From: DATKPC01 sp035524275
GTDB lineage: Bacteria > Pseudomonadota > Gammaproteobacteria > Burkholderiales > Burkholderiaceae_F
Direction of reading: 5' to 3'
Length of the DNA: 64,000 nucleotides
Assembly (NCBI GenBank): GCA_035524275.1
Contig: DATKPC010000133.1
Coordinates: 12,777-76,776, forward strand
This document shows, piece after piece, positions 54,022-63,543 of the stretch. Within the stretch, counting starts at the first letter, position 1; each line of letters begins with the position of its first letter. The notes under the pieces are model-generated. The model was not told the DNA's origin, searched no databases, and saw nothing but the letters and a program-made list of their open reading frames with translations. The position numbers were made by a program, and so were the translations under genes.

Positions 54022-55338
54022 TCAGCGCAGGTTCCCGGTGTGTCCCAGCGAATACCTGCCCGGCTGCGGCCACACCGCAAGGCCGTGCGGCTCCAGGCCC
54101 ACCGCGACCTGCGTCACGCTGCCGTTCGACGTGTCGAAGCGATAGACGACGTTGTCGAATCGTCCCGACAGCCAGAGCGCGCGGCCGTCCGCGGTGACGT
54201 TGCCCATGTCGGGGCTGCCGCCGCCCGGAATCGACCACTGGGCGACGATCTCGCCGGAACGGAAGTCGAGCACGGTCACGCCGCCCCTGCCGTGTGGCTG
54301 GCCGTGGACCTTGTGGGAGCCGCGGTTGGCGACATACAGCTTCGTGCCGTCGCGGCTGGGATAAAGGCCGTGGGCACCGACGCCGGTCGTCACGAAGCCC
54401 ACTTCCTTGAACGCATCGCCGTCGAGCACGTGCACGCCGTCGGCATCCATGTCGGCAACGTAGAAGCGCTTGCCATCGGGCGAGATCCGGATGTCCTGCG
54501 GCATGCCCTTCGACGCGGTGCAGATCTCGGTCGTCGGCGCGCCCGGCGCGACCTCGACCTCCTTCAGGCGCGTCGGCGGCAGGGCGAGCTTCAGGTAGCC
54601 CAGGACCTGGTGCTTCTCGAGATCGATCTTCGCGACAGCGCCGTCGAATTCGCAGGTGAAGATCGCGTAGCGGCCATCGATCGAGAAATCCGCGTGGTTG
54701 ATGCCGCCACAGCGCGGCGTGTCGATCGAATACTGCAGCGCCAGCGTATGCGGATCGCGGAAGTCGAGGCGGCGCTTCGCCTCCGCCACGACGATGGCCG
54801 ACTTCCCGTCCGGCGTGAAGTACAGGTTGTACGGATCGTCGACCGGGATCGGCCGGCCCGGCTTGCCGGTGCGCGGATCCACCGGCGTGAGGCTGCCGTC
54901 GGCGTGCCGCTCCGCGTTGTTCGCGACCCATAGCGTCCGCAGGTCCCACGACGGCACGACGTGCTGCGGCGACCGGCCGACCGGAAAGCGGTCGACGACC
55001 TTCGAGGTCGCCGGATCGATCACCGTGACGTCGTTGCCGCGCAGGTTCGGGACGTAGATCCGTTCCAGGTCGCCCTGGACCGCCGCCGAAAGCCTGCCGG
55101 CAACCGTCTCGCTGTACAGGTTGCTCGGGTCGACGACCGGCGGCATCCCGGGGACCGTCGCGATCGGCGCGGCGGCCGGCGCCGCGCCGGGCGATGCCGC
55201 GCGCGGCGCGTCCGCACGGCTCGCGGCGAACGCCGCGCATGCGGCCGCGATCGCCAGCGCGACGCGCGACCGCACGCCGGACGATTCGTTCGTCGCGATT
55301 GCGGTTCGATTCGAGTGTTCCGCCATGTCGGGATCCAT
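54022..55338 (-). CDS. Exported YncE/YVTN-type beta-propeller protein
   Basis: A 438-residue protein with an N-terminal signal segment (VALAIAAACAAFAASRA) and about seven beta-propeller blades with motifs such as RIYVPNLRGNDVTVIDP, TLWVANNAE, KRFYVADMDADGVHVLDGD and TKLYVANRGSHKV. Related proteins bind DNA, metals or cell-wall parts, or act as accessory proteins. AAGGAGG overlaps the start region: ATG 55338 is one base after it and ATG 55326 is 13 bases after, so the start is uncertain. Function unknown. Confidence 0.85.
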   Translation of the reverse strand: MDPDMAEHSNRTAIATNESSGVRSRVALAIAAACAAFAASRADAPRAASPGAAPAAAPIATVPGMPPVVDPSNLYSETVAGRLSAAVQGDLERIYVPNLRGNDVTVIDPATSKVVDRFPVGRSPQHVVPSWDLRTLWVANNAERHADGSLTPVDPRTGKPGRPIPVDDPYNLYFTPDGKSAIVVAEAKRRLDFRDPHTLALQYSIDTPRCGGINHADFSIDGRYAIFTCEFDGAVAKIDLEKHQVLGYLKLALPPTRLKEVEVAPGAPTTEICTASKGMPQDIRISPDGKRFYVADMDADGVHVLDGDAFKEVGFVTTGVGAHGLYPSRDGTKLYVANRGSHKVHGQPHGRGGVTVLDFRSGEIVAQWSIPGGGSPDMGNVTADGRALWLSGRFDNVVYRFDTSNGSVTQVAVGLEPHGLAVWPQPGRYSLGHTGNLR

Positions 55339-55439
55339 GCCTCCTTGAATTCGGCCGGCGGATGCTGCCATCCGGGGGCGCAGCCCCGATTGTCCCAGGT
55401 CGAAGGACCCCGCGCGGCGTTGCGCGGCCACGACGTCGA

Positions 55440-55907
55440 TCAGCGCCCTGCGCCACCGCGCGGGACGCACCCGTCGCCGTCCAGGCGGGCGGCCCGATCG
55501 TCGGTGTCGTGAACCAGGAAGCATTCGCGGTCGACCACGACGAGATGGAAGACTTCGGGGCGCGCGATGCCTGTTCCGCGACCGTCCGATGCCGCGACGC
55601 CGGAGGCGGTGCGCTCGACGACCAGCGCATCGCTCCCGACGAGCGCGTCGGGCGCGAGCGCCGGGGGTGCGGCGCCCAGCAGCTGCGCGACGGCCCGCGC
55701 GAGGCTGGCCTGGGCTGCCGATCCGGCGAGCAGCGTGGCCGGTCGCCTCGTCGGGTCGCCGGCGCACGCCGGCGCGGCCGACGGGGGTGCCGGCGCGGCG
55801 ACGTCGCCGGCGGCCATCGCCGGCCCACCGGCCGGGCCCGCGATGGCCGCCGCGACGAGCGCGCCGCGCACGCTCCTCAGCGGTCGAGGATCCGGTTTTC
55901 CTGCCAT
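55440..55907 (-). CDS. Small exported protein of unknown function
   Basis: A 155-residue frame with a signal-like N-terminus (RGALVAAAIAGPAGGPAMAA) and a mature part rich in Ala/Pro, ending in a hydrophobic strand and two cysteines (FHLVVVDRECFLVHDTDD and GDGC). The ATG lies inside the S41 peptidase gene, whose stop is 30 bases downstream, so the two are likely coupled. No family is recognised. Codon use fits a coding region, but the evidence is moderate. Confidence 0.6.
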   Translation of the reverse strand: MAGKPDPRPLRSVRGALVAAAIAGPAGGPAMAAGDVAAPAPPSAAPACAGDPTRRPATLLAGSAAQASLARAVAQLLGAAPPALAPDALVGSDALVVERTASGVAASDGRGTGIARPEVFHLVVVDRECFLVHDTDDRAARLDGDGCVPRGGAGR

Positions 55908-57451
55908 GGCGACTTCGCGACGATGCCATCCGCGAGCCAGCGGCCGCGCAGCAGCCGCGCCGACAGCGCCGTCGGCGCCGGACACGCGCCGCCGGCCTGC
56001 AGCGCGAGCGCCGCCGCCAGGCGACTTTCCGCCGGGTCGCCGAGCGGATGCGAGAAGTCGTCGGCGACCGCGCAGCCCGGTAGCGGCACGCCCATCGTGC
56101 CGCTCGTCGCGTTCTGCGGCGTGAAGCCTTCGGGGTAGGCGCCGAAACCCGCGGCATTGACGCCGCGAAACTGGATCGTGAAGTACGTCGTGCCGCAGTT
56201 GTCCGTCGGGTAGAAGCCGTAAGGCTTGCCGCACGTGGTCGAGCCGACCTGGATGACCTGGACGCCGACGCCGCGCAGGCCGTTGATGATCGCTTCGCTC
56301 GCCGAGCAGGTCGTCGCGCCGGTGAGCACGAAGACGCGCGCGAGCCCCAGCGTCGGCAGCGGTTGCCCGGCCGGCGTCGAGTAGCCGAGGCTCGTCGCGT
56401 GGAACGGCGTCGGCGCGATCGGTCGCAGCGTCACCGGATTGATCGTCGGGTGCCGGTCGTTGAACTGCTGCAGCTCGAACGTCCTGCCTTGCGTGACGCC
56501 GCCGGCAATCATGTAGGCGACCTCGCTCGCGATATCGAGATAGCCGCCGCCGTTGTAGCGGATGTCCAGGACGAGATCGGATACGGCGGCCTGCCGCAGC
56601 CGCGTGAACGCCGCGACCAGCTCCGATTCGGCGGTCGCGATGTGGTCGTTGAACAGCACGTAGCCGACAATGCCGCCGGCGGCGCCGGCGAAGGTCGAGA
56701 CGGTCGGCACCGGCGTCTCGACGAGGTCCTGCGCGACCAGCGCGACCGTGCGGGGCGCCGTGGCACCCGAATCGAGGATCGTGAACCGATGCGACGAGCC
56801 CGCGGTCGGGTAGAGGCCGGCGTTGAGCGTCGCGACATCGCTTCCGCTCGTCATGTCCACGCCGTCGATCGCCAGCACGCGCGCGCCCCGCGACAGCGCC
56901 GCGGACGGCGCGGCCGCCGGGGACCCCGGCGCGGTGTAGGCGATGCGCACGTCGCGCGGCGGGCTCGCGGCCAGCAGGATCCAGCTCGCGCCGTAGCCGG
57001 CCTGCAGGCCGGACTGCGACAGGCCCTCCCAGACGGACGTCGCGTAGGTGAAATGGAACCGGTCCTTCGCCTCGCCCGCGGCGTCGAGGCCGGTCGACTT
57101 GAGCACCGGGAAATACGCGGAAGGCGACGCGTAGCTTGCCGGATCCGCGTCCGCGACATCGAGGTACCAGAGGTAGGTGTCGTGCGTCCACGACCGCAGC
57201 CAGTTGTTCTCCGTCAGCACCGAACCCGGCTGGTCGGGATAGGCGAGGCCCGTCGCCGGGTCCGTCCCGGCGCGCGGCGCGGCACACTGCGCCGCGAAGA
57301 CCGATTCCGGCAGAAACGTCCCGGTCGCCGGCGCGGTCGATGAATCGCCGCCGCAGGAGGCGACGGCGAGCGCTGCCGCGACGACGGCCGCCCGATCCCG
57401 CGCCGTCGCCGGTCGAGCGGCGCCACCGTGTATGCACATGCGCCGGATCAT
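55877..57451 (-). CDS. S41 family peptidase, predicted lipoprotein
   Basis: The 524-residue protein has a lipobox (VASC, lipid Cys near residue 33) and a C-terminal S41 (tail-specific protease-like) domain. Nucleophile region TTCSASEAIINGLRG holds the Ser, and the general-base Lys is in TTCGKPYG. A PDZ-like segment precedes it (GARVLAIDGVDMTSG). It should cut proteins in the periplasm or on the cell surface. ATG 57451 was chosen because it keeps the lipobox at the correct distance; ATG 57439 is a close alternative. The small secreted unknown gene overlaps its 3' end. Confidence 0.88.
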   Translation of the reverse strand: MIRRMCIHGGAARPATARDRAAVVAAALAVASCGGDSSTAPATGTFLPESVFAAQCAAPRAGTDPATGLAYPDQPGSVLTENNWLRSWTHDTYLWYLDVADADPASYASPSAYFPVLKSTGLDAAGEAKDRFHFTYATSVWEGLSQSGLQAGYGASWILLAASPPRDVRIAYTAPGSPAAAPSAALSRGARVLAIDGVDMTSGSDVATLNAGLYPTAGSSHRFTILDSGATAPRTVALVAQDLVETPVPTVSTFAGAAGGIVGYVLFNDHIATAESELVAAFTRLRQAAVSDLVLDIRYNGGGYLDIASEVAYMIAGGVTQGRTFELQQFNDRHPTINPVTLRPIAPTPFHATSLGYSTPAGQPLPTLGLARVFVLTGATTCSASEAIINGLRGVGVQVIQVGSTTCGKPYGFYPTDNCGTTYFTIQFRGVNAAGFGAYPEGFTPQNATSGTMGVPLPGCAVADDFSHPLGDPAESRLAAALALQAGGACPAPTALSARLLRGRWLADGIVAKSPWQENRILDR

Positions 57452-57600
57452 AAGGATCGCGGTGCCGGATCCGGAACGAGGGCGCGCGGGGCCGCATACC
57501 GGCCGCACGCTCGCACAAATAGTGGGCTGCGGCCGGGGCGCCGCGGCGCTATGCTCGCGCGGGGCATGTCGCACTGCGGCAAATCGGACGGAGGCGCAAG

Positions 57601-58410
57601 ATGGCGGGGGCAGTCTTGGAAGGGAAGTTCGCGGCGGCCGTGAAGCCGATCGCGGACTCCACGGTGATCGTCACCGACAGCGAGGGTCTCGAGGCCGGCA
57701 TGATCTCGATCGCCGCCGGCGACGGCGCGGCGCTGCCGGCCTACCGCGCGGTGCCGCGGGACGGCGCGTGGCATGCGACCGTGCTCGTGATCCAGGAGAT
57801 CTTCGGCCTCCACGAGCATATCCAGGACGTCGTGCGCCGCCTCGCGAAGCGCGGCTATCTCGCGATCGCCCCGGAGCTTTATTTCCGCCAGGGCGATCCG
57901 TCGCAGATCGACGGCATCGACGAGTTGCGCGCCCGGATCGTCTCGCGCGTCCCGGACGCGCAGGTCCTTGCCGATCTCGATGCCACGCTGCAGTGGGCCG
58001 ATCGCCACGGCGGCGACGCGCATCGCGTCGGCGTCACCGGCTTCTGCTGGGGTGGGCGCGCCACCTGGCTGTATGTGGCCCATCAGCCGCGCGTGCGTGC
58101 CGCGGTCGCGTGGTACGGCAAGCTCGCCGGCCCGACCGGCCCGCTGACGCCGCGGCAGCCGCTCGACGTCGCCGGCGAGCTGAAGGCCCCGGTCCTCGGG
58201 CTCTACGGCGGCGAGGACGCGTCGATCCCGCTGGCGGACGTGGAAGCGATGCGCGGCAAGCTCAAGGAAGCCGGCGGCCACTCGCTGATCCACGTCTACC
58301 CGGAGGCGCCGCACGCGTTCTACGCCGACTACCGCCCCAGCTACCGCCGCGCCGCGGCGCTCGACGGCTGGGAGCGGATGCTGGGCTGGCTGCAGCGCCA
58401 CGGGGTCTGA
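57601..58410 (+). CDS. Dienelactone hydrolase family protein
   Basis: A 269-residue alpha/beta hydrolase with the dienelactone hydrolase nucleophile motif GFCWGGR (Cys), Asp in GGEDAS and His in APHAFY, plus the N-terminal VLVIQEIFGLHEHI. These enzymes open lactones such as dienelactone. GGAGG is five bases before the ATG. It is divergent from the S41 peptidase and converges with the decarboxylase gene; a paired repeat separates the stops. The catabolic role is not shown by neighbours. Confidence 0.93.
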   Translation: MAGAVLEGKFAAAVKPIADSTVIVTDSEGLEAGMISIAAGDGAALPAYRAVPRDGAWHATVLVIQEIFGLHEHIQDVVRRLAKRGYLAIAPELYFRQGDPSQIDGIDELRARIVSRVPDAQVLADLDATLQWADRHGGDAHRVGVTGFCWGGRATWLYVAHQPRVRAAVAWYGKLAGPTGPLTPRQPLDVAGELKAPVLGLYGGEDASIPLADVEAMRGKLKEAGGHSLIHVYPEAPHAFYADYRPSYRRAAALDGWERMLGWLQRHGV

Positions 58411-58438
58411 GGCGCGTACCGGGCGCTCGAATTCGCCC

Positions 58439-58578
58439 GCCGGCCCTCTCCCCCACCCCTCTCCCGCTGGCGCGGGCGAGGGGAGTTCCGGCCCCAGCCG
58501 GTGGAACATCGCTTCAATTCTCGACGACGTATCGCCCCTCGCCCGCGAAGCGGGAGAGGGGTGGGGGAGAGGGCCGGC
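58439..58578. repeat. Paired long inverted repeat between convergent genes
   Basis: The 45-base arm at 58439-58483 and the 44-base arm at 58535-58578 are near-perfect reverse complements, differing only at a short internal loop (TGGCG versus CGAA read on the same strand). Each arm also contains its own small hairpin (CTCTCCCGC..GCGGGCGAG). It fills the gap between the dienelactone hydrolase stop (58410) and the decarboxylase stop (58584), so it probably ends transcription from both sides. Repeats of this CTCTCCCCCACCC type are common intergenic elements in GC-rich proteobacteria. Confidence 0.85.
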
Positions 58579-58583
58579 GCCGC

Positions 58584-60848
58584 CTAGGCCCTCACGCAGT
58601 CGATGCAGTATTCGAGGGTGCCGTTGCGCTCGCGCTTCACGAGCCCGTGAATGTCGGTCTCGAATCCGGGAAAGCGGGCGTTGAAATCGCGCGCGAAGCG
58701 CAGGTAGTTGACGATCTGCGCGTTGATCCGCTCGCCCGGGATCAGCAGCGGGATCCCCGGCGGGTACGGCGTCAGCATCACCGCCGAGACGCGGCCCTCG
58801 AGCGCCTCGACCGGGACGCGGTCGATCGCGCTGTGTGCCATCCGCGCGTAGGCCTGCGCCGGGATCAGCACCGGCTCCATTTCCGACAGGTACATCGCGG
58901 TGGTCAGCCGCGCGATGTCGTTGTCGCGGTAGATCGCGTGGATCGCGTCGCACAGGTCGCGTAGCCCGAGGTTCTCGTAGCGCGGCCAGGCGCGCAGGAA
59001 ATCCGGCATCACGCGCGACAGCTGCTGGTTCTGGTCGTAGTCGTCCTTGAACTGCTGCAGCTCGGTGACGAGCGTGTTCCAGCGGCCCTTGGTGATCCCG
59101 ATCGTGAACATGATGAAGAACGAGTACAGCCCGGTCTTCTCGACGACGATGCCGTGCTCCGCGAGGTACTTGGTCAGCACGGCGGCCGGAATGCCGCTCG
59201 TCGCGAACGCGCCGTCGACGTCGAGGCCGGGCGTGATCACGGTGGCCTTGATCGGATCGAGCATGTTGAAGCCGGGAGCCAGGTTGCCGAAGCCGTGCCA
59301 CCGCTCGTTGGCGCGCAGCAGCCAGTCCTCGCGCCGCGGCGGGCCCTCCGGCAGCTCGCGCTCCGGGCCCCAGACGCGGAACCACCACGATTCGCCGTAG
59401 TCGCGCCCGACCTTGCGCATCGCGCGACGGAAGTCGAGCGCCTCGGCGAGCGACTCGGCGACCAGCGCGGTGCCGCCGGGCGGCTCCATCATCGCCGCGG
59501 CGACGTCGCACGACGCGATGATCGCGTACTGGGGCGACGTCGAGGTGTGCATCAGGAACGCCTCGTTGAACATCGCGCGGTCGATCGGCTCGCGCTGCGC
59601 GTCCTGGATCAGGATCTGCGAGGCCTGCGACAGGCCGGCGAGCAGCTTGTGCGTCGACTGGGTCGAGAAGATCATCGATTCGCGGTTGCGCGGCCTCGCG
59701 CTGCCGTCGCCGCGAACGCCGCCGATCGCGTGCATGTCGCGGTAGAACTCGTGGAACGCCGCGTGCGGCAGCCACGCCTCGTCGAAATGCAGCGTGTCGA
59801 CGTGCCCGTCGAGCAGCGTCTTCAGCGTCTCGACGTTGTAGACGATGCCGTCGTAGGTGCTCTGCGTCAGCGTGAGGATCCGCGGCTTCCCCTCGTTGCC
59901 GCGCACCAGCGGATGATGGCGGATCCGGCGCTCGATCGCCTCCGGGCGGAACTCCTCGAGCGGAATCGGCCCGATGATCCCGTGGTGGTTGCGCGTCGGC
60001 GTCAGGAAGACCGGGATGGCCCCGGTCATCGTGATCGCGTGCAGCAGCGAGATGTGGCAGTTGCGGTCGACGACGACGATGTCGCCGGGCGCGACGATGT
60101 AGTGCCAGACGATCTTGTTCGACGTCGACGTGCCGTTCGTGACGAAGAAGAGGTGGTCGGCGCCGAAGATGCGCGCCGCGTTGCGCTCCGACGCCGCGAT
60201 CGGGCCGGAATGATCGAGGAGCTGGCCCAGTTCGTCGACGGCGTTGCAGACGTCGGCGCGCAGCAGGTTCTCGCCGAAGAACTGGTGGAACATCTGCCCC
60301 ACCGGGCTCTTGAGGAAGGCGACGCCGCCGGAATGGCCGGGGCAGTGCCAGGAGTAGGAGCCTTCCTGCGCGTAGTGGGTCAGCGCGCGGAAGAACGGCG
60401 GCGCCAGGCTGTCGAGGTAGGCGCGCGTCTCGCGCATGATGTAGCGGGCGACGAACTCCGGCGTGTCCTCGTGCGCGTGGATGAAGCCGTGCAGCTCGCG
60501 CAGCAGGTCGTTGGGCAGGTGGCGCGAGGTCCGCGTCTCGCCGTAGATGAAGATCGGGATGTCGGCGTTGCGACGCCGGATTTCCTGGACGAAAGCGCGC
60601 AGTTCGGCGACGATCGGGCCCTTGCCGGTCGTCGACAGTTCCTCGTCGTCGACCGAGAGCACGAACGCGGAGGCGCGACTGTGCTGCTGCGCGAAGCCGG
60701 CGACGTCGCTGAAGCGCGTGACCGCGACGATCTCGTTGCCTTCGTCCTCGAGGGCCTTGGCGAGCGCGCGGATGCCGATGCCGCTTGCGTTCTCCGAGCG
60801 ATAGTCCTCGTCGATGACGACGATGGGGAAGCGGAAATGCATCGTCAT
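58584..60848 (-). CDS. Orn/Lys/Arg decarboxylase, class III fold
   Basis: The 754-residue PLP enzyme has the N-terminal receiver-like domain, the PLP core with STQSTHKLLAGLSQAS (Schiff-base Lys after His) and HFDEAWLPHAAF, and the C-terminal domain. This matches AdiA/LdcC/SpeC-type decarboxylases that make agmatine, cadaverine or putrescine. Sequence alone does not say which. ATG 60848 (or 60842) starts with MHFRFPIVVIDEDY; GGAG lies about nine bases before it. The product could feed the spermidine synthase-like cluster 9 kb away, an inference. Confidence 0.9.
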   Translation of the reverse strand: MTMHFRFPIVVIDEDYRSENASGIGIRALAKALEDEGNEIVAVTRFSDVAGFAQQHSRASAFVLSVDDEELSTTGKGPIVAELRAFVQEIRRRNADIPIFIYGETRTSRHLPNDLLRELHGFIHAHEDTPEFVARYIMRETRAYLDSLAPPFFRALTHYAQEGSYSWHCPGHSGGVAFLKSPVGQMFHQFFGENLLRADVCNAVDELGQLLDHSGPIAASERNAARIFGADHLFFVTNGTSTSNKIVWHYIVAPGDIVVVDRNCHISLLHAITMTGAIPVFLTPTRNHHGIIGPIPLEEFRPEAIERRIRHHPLVRGNEGKPRILTLTQSTYDGIVYNVETLKTLLDGHVDTLHFDEAWLPHAAFHEFYRDMHAIGGVRGDGSARPRNRESMIFSTQSTHKLLAGLSQASQILIQDAQREPIDRAMFNEAFLMHTSTSPQYAIIASCDVAAAMMEPPGGTALVAESLAEALDFRRAMRKVGRDYGESWWFRVWGPERELPEGPPRREDWLLRANERWHGFGNLAPGFNMLDPIKATVITPGLDVDGAFATSGIPAAVLTKYLAEHGIVVEKTGLYSFFIMFTIGITKGRWNTLVTELQQFKDDYDQNQQLSRVMPDFLRAWPRYENLGLRDLCDAIHAIYRDNDIARLTTAMYLSEMEPVLIPAQAYARMAHSAIDRVPVEALEGRVSAVMLTPYPPGIPLLIPGERINAQIVNYLRFARDFNARFPGFETDIHGLVKRERNGTLEYCIDCVRA

Positions 60849-60979
60849 GGCCTGGCTCCACGCGGCGCTGCAAGAGCGGCGCATTATCTGTCGCGTGCAA
60901 ACCCTGTCAAGGCGAGCGTCGTGGGCGTTTCGGGATGCGGCAGGATCGGCGACGCCGGGCCTGCCCGGGAGGCGTGCGA

Positions 60980-61930
60980 ATGAATGTCCTCGTGGTCGAC
61001 GACTACCAGCGCGCGACCGCGACGCTGGCCTGCGCCGCGCGCCTCGCGCCGCACCGGCTCGTGGTGCTCGGCGACCTTGCGCGTGAGCCCGCGGCCGCCG
61101 CCGCGCTCGCGGATGCGGAGGCGCTGGTGCTGATCCGCGAGCGCACGCAGGTCGACGCCGCGTTCCTTCGCCGGACACCGCGGCTGCGCGTGGTCAGCCA
61201 GACCGGCAAGGTGGCCCGCAACGTCGATGTCGCCGCGTGCAGCGCGGCCGGCGTCGCCGTCGTCGAGGGCACCGGGTCCCCGGTCGCGCCCGCGGAGCTG
61301 GCGTGGCTGCTGATGATGGCGGCGCGGCGCCGGTTCGTCGACGGCGTCAACGGCCTGTATCGCGGCCAATGGCAGACGACGCTCGGCATGGCGATGCACG
61401 GTGCGCGCCTCGGGATCCTCGGCTACGGCCGGATCGGCAAGCGCGTGGCCGGATACGGCCGTGCATTCGGGATGCGCGTCGAGGTCTGGGGCAGCGAGCG
61501 CGCGCGTGCCGAGGCGCGCGCCGACGGCCTCGAGGCGGCGACGGCGCGCGATGCCTTCTTCGCCGGGAACGACATCGTCAGCGTCCATCTGCGGCTCGTC
61601 CCGGCGACCGAAGGCTCGATCGGCGCCGCGGACCTCGCCCGGATGCAGCCGGATGCGCTGTTCGTCAACACGAGCCGCGCGGAACTGGTCGCGCCCGGTG
61701 TCCTGGAGGCGGCGCTGCGGACCGGCCGCCCGGGCGCGGCCGCGCTCGACGTCTTCGCGGTCGAGCCGATCTACGACCCGGATCACGAACTGCTGCGGAT
61801 GCCCAATGTCCTGTGCTCGCCGCACCTGGGCTACGTCGAGCGCGCGAGCTACGAGCTGTACCTGGGCGCCGCGTTCGACAACGTGCTGCGCTTCGCGGCC
61901 GGCGACCGCTCGCACGTGATCAACCCCTAG
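60980..61930 (+). CDS. D-isomer-specific 2-hydroxyacid dehydrogenase
   Basis: A 316-residue NAD-dependent enzyme with the dinucleotide motif GILGYGRIGKRVA near residue 145, catalytic Arg in NTSRAE, Glu in DVFAVEPI and His in CSPHLGYVE. Family members reduce 2-keto acids such as glyoxylate, hydroxypyruvate or phosphoglycerate. GGGAGG is seven bases before ATG 60980. It is divergent from the decarboxylase with 131 bases between the starts. The substrate is not assigned. Confidence 0.93.
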   Translation: MNVLVVDDYQRATATLACAARLAPHRLVVLGDLAREPAAAAALADAEALVLIRERTQVDAAFLRRTPRLRVVSQTGKVARNVDVAACSAAGVAVVEGTGSPVAPAELAWLLMMAARRRFVDGVNGLYRGQWQTTLGMAMHGARLGILGYGRIGKRVAGYGRAFGMRVEVWGSERARAEARADGLEAATARDAFFAGNDIVSVHLRLVPATEGSIGAADLARMQPDALFVNTSRAELVAPGVLEAALRTGRPGAAALDVFAVEPIYDPDHELLRMPNVLCSPHLGYVERASYELYLGAAFDNVLRFAAGDRSHVINP

Positions 61931-61965
61931 GCGCCAGGCAAGCCGCGGATCCGGCCCCGCCGCCG

Positions 61966-63285
61966 TCAAGCCGCCCCGACGGTCGCCGGCGCGCCGTGCC
62001 GGCCGCCGCCGGGCTCCTCCAGCCGCGGCAGCGTCCGGACGCTCCGGATCACGCCGCGCCGCGCCGCGATCGCGGCCATCAGCAGCGTCGCCGCGCCGGC
62101 GAACTGCAGCGGCGCGCGCAATCCGATGCTGTCGCCGAGCCAGCCGCCGATCAGTGCGCCCGGGCCGGCGGGCAGCAGGATCAACCAGCGCATCGTGCTG
62201 GTCATGCGCCCGAGCAGCGGCGTCGGCGTCACGGCCTGCCGCACCGCGAGGAAATTGATGAAGATGAAGACGGCCCCGACACCGAACAGGAAGAGCATCG
62301 TCGCGAAGGCGGCGACCCCGAGCGCCCCCGACGGGGCGAGCCCGAGCAGCAGCCATCCGCAGCCGCAGATCGCGAAGCCGGCGACGAGCGTCGGTCCGGG
62401 CCCGAGGCGGTGCGCGACGCGATGCCCGATCGCGCTCGCCAGGATGGTGCCGAGGCCGAGCGCGACATAGCTCAGGCCGATCGATCGTTCGCTGAGCCCG
62501 AGTTCGCGCGTCGCGACGAGGATCTGGACCGACAGCGCCGCGTGCTGGCACATCTGCCAGGTGCCGACCGCGCCGGCCATCGTCAGCAGCAGCCGGTTGC
62601 GGCCGACGAAACCGAGGCCGGCGCGCATCGCCGCGCCGAAGCGGACCGGCGGGTGCCGTTCGCCCTCGTCGACGCGGATGCCGCGCAGCGTCGCCGCCGA
62701 GGCGACGAGCAGCACGGCGTCGAACAGCAGCGCGAGCGGCGCCCCGGTGACCTTGATGAGCGCGCCGGCCGCGCCGGGCCCGGCGACCTCGGCCGCCGAG
62801 GAAGCGAGCGCGTTCTTCGCGTGCGCCTCGACGAGACGGCCGCGATCGACGATCTGCGTGAGCACGATCTGCGCGGCACTGCCGGCGGTCGTGTTGACGG
62901 CCCCGATCGCGAAGCCGACCGCATAGAGCCAGGGCATCGACAACCAGCCGAGCCACCACGCGAGCGGCACGCTGGCGACCGCCACGGCGATCAGGAGCTC
63001 GCCGACGATGTAGATGGGCAGCTTGCGGACGCGATCGAGCCAGACGCCGGTCGGCAGCGAGAACAGCGCGAACGGCACGATCTCCATCGCCGTCAGGCGG
63101 CCCATCTGCGTCGGCGAGGCGTCGAGCAGCACGGCAGCGGTCAGCGGGACGGCGAGCAGCGTCAGCTGCGCGCCGAACGAGCTCACCAGGATCGACGCCC
63201 ACAGGCGGCGGTAGGTGCGGTCGCGCAGCAGGTCGCGCGGCGGCAGCGCGAACCAGCCGCGGATCCGCTGCAGCAGATCGCGCAT
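61966..63285 (-). CDS. MFS transporter (MFS_3-like)
   Basis: A 439-residue protein with about 12 membrane segments and the start LWASILVSSFGAQLTLLAVPLTAAVLL, then PTGVWLDRVRKLPIYIVGE, typical of the enterobactin-exporter-like (MFS_3) group of major facilitator transporters. It may export siderophores, drugs or small peptides. ATG 63285. It converges with the hydroxyacid dehydrogenase and is divergent from the SbmA-like gene. The substrate is unknown. Confidence 0.92.
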   Translation of the reverse strand: MRDLLQRIRGWFALPPRDLLRDRTYRRLWASILVSSFGAQLTLLAVPLTAAVLLDASPTQMGRLTAMEIVPFALFSLPTGVWLDRVRKLPIYIVGELLIAVAVASVPLAWWLGWLSMPWLYAVGFAIGAVNTTAGSAAQIVLTQIVDRGRLVEAHAKNALASSAAEVAGPGAAGALIKVTGAPLALLFDAVLLVASAATLRGIRVDEGERHPPVRFGAAMRAGLGFVGRNRLLLTMAGAVGTWQMCQHAALSVQILVATRELGLSERSIGLSYVALGLGTILASAIGHRVAHRLGPGPTLVAGFAICGCGWLLLGLAPSGALGVAAFATMLFLFGVGAVFIFINFLAVRQAVTPTPLLGRMTSTMRWLILLPAGPGALIGGWLGDSIGLRAPLQFAGAATLLMAAIAARRGVIRSVRTLPRLEEPGGGRHGAPATVGAA

Positions 63286-63485
63286 CGAAAGCCGTGTCCG
63301 GTCGATCGCGGCGGGCGCAGCGCGGCATGGCGCGGCGAGACGCCGGCCGATCGCTTCGACGACCGCGGGAGGGAACGCGGATGATAGAGCAAGCGCCGGC
63401 GTGCCGGCCGCGGGCCCTGCGGGCCCCGGCGGTCCTGCCGCGGACCCTAAGCCTCGCTTAACTCTGCGCCGCTAGATTGCGACGA

Positions 63486-63521
63486 GGCTGATCGCGACGG
63501 CGGCCGCCGTCGCGATCAGCC
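63486..63521. promoter_or_regulatory. Perfect 36-base palindrome
   Basis: GGCTGATCGCGACGGCGG and its exact reverse complement CCGCCGTCGCGATCAGCC abut with no loop. It lies in the 258-base gap between the divergent MFS and SbmA-like genes, 22 bases before the SbmA-like ATG. It could be an operator for a dimeric regulator or a cruciform; no protein is indicated. Confidence 0.65.
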
Positions 63522-63543
63522 GCGCATCGTAGCGGGCAGGATC

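Noticed and set aside
57448..60900. 1150-codon minus-strand open frame
   Set aside because: It runs antisense or out of frame through the dienelactone hydrolase and decarboxylase genes and encodes low-complexity Arg-rich sequence.
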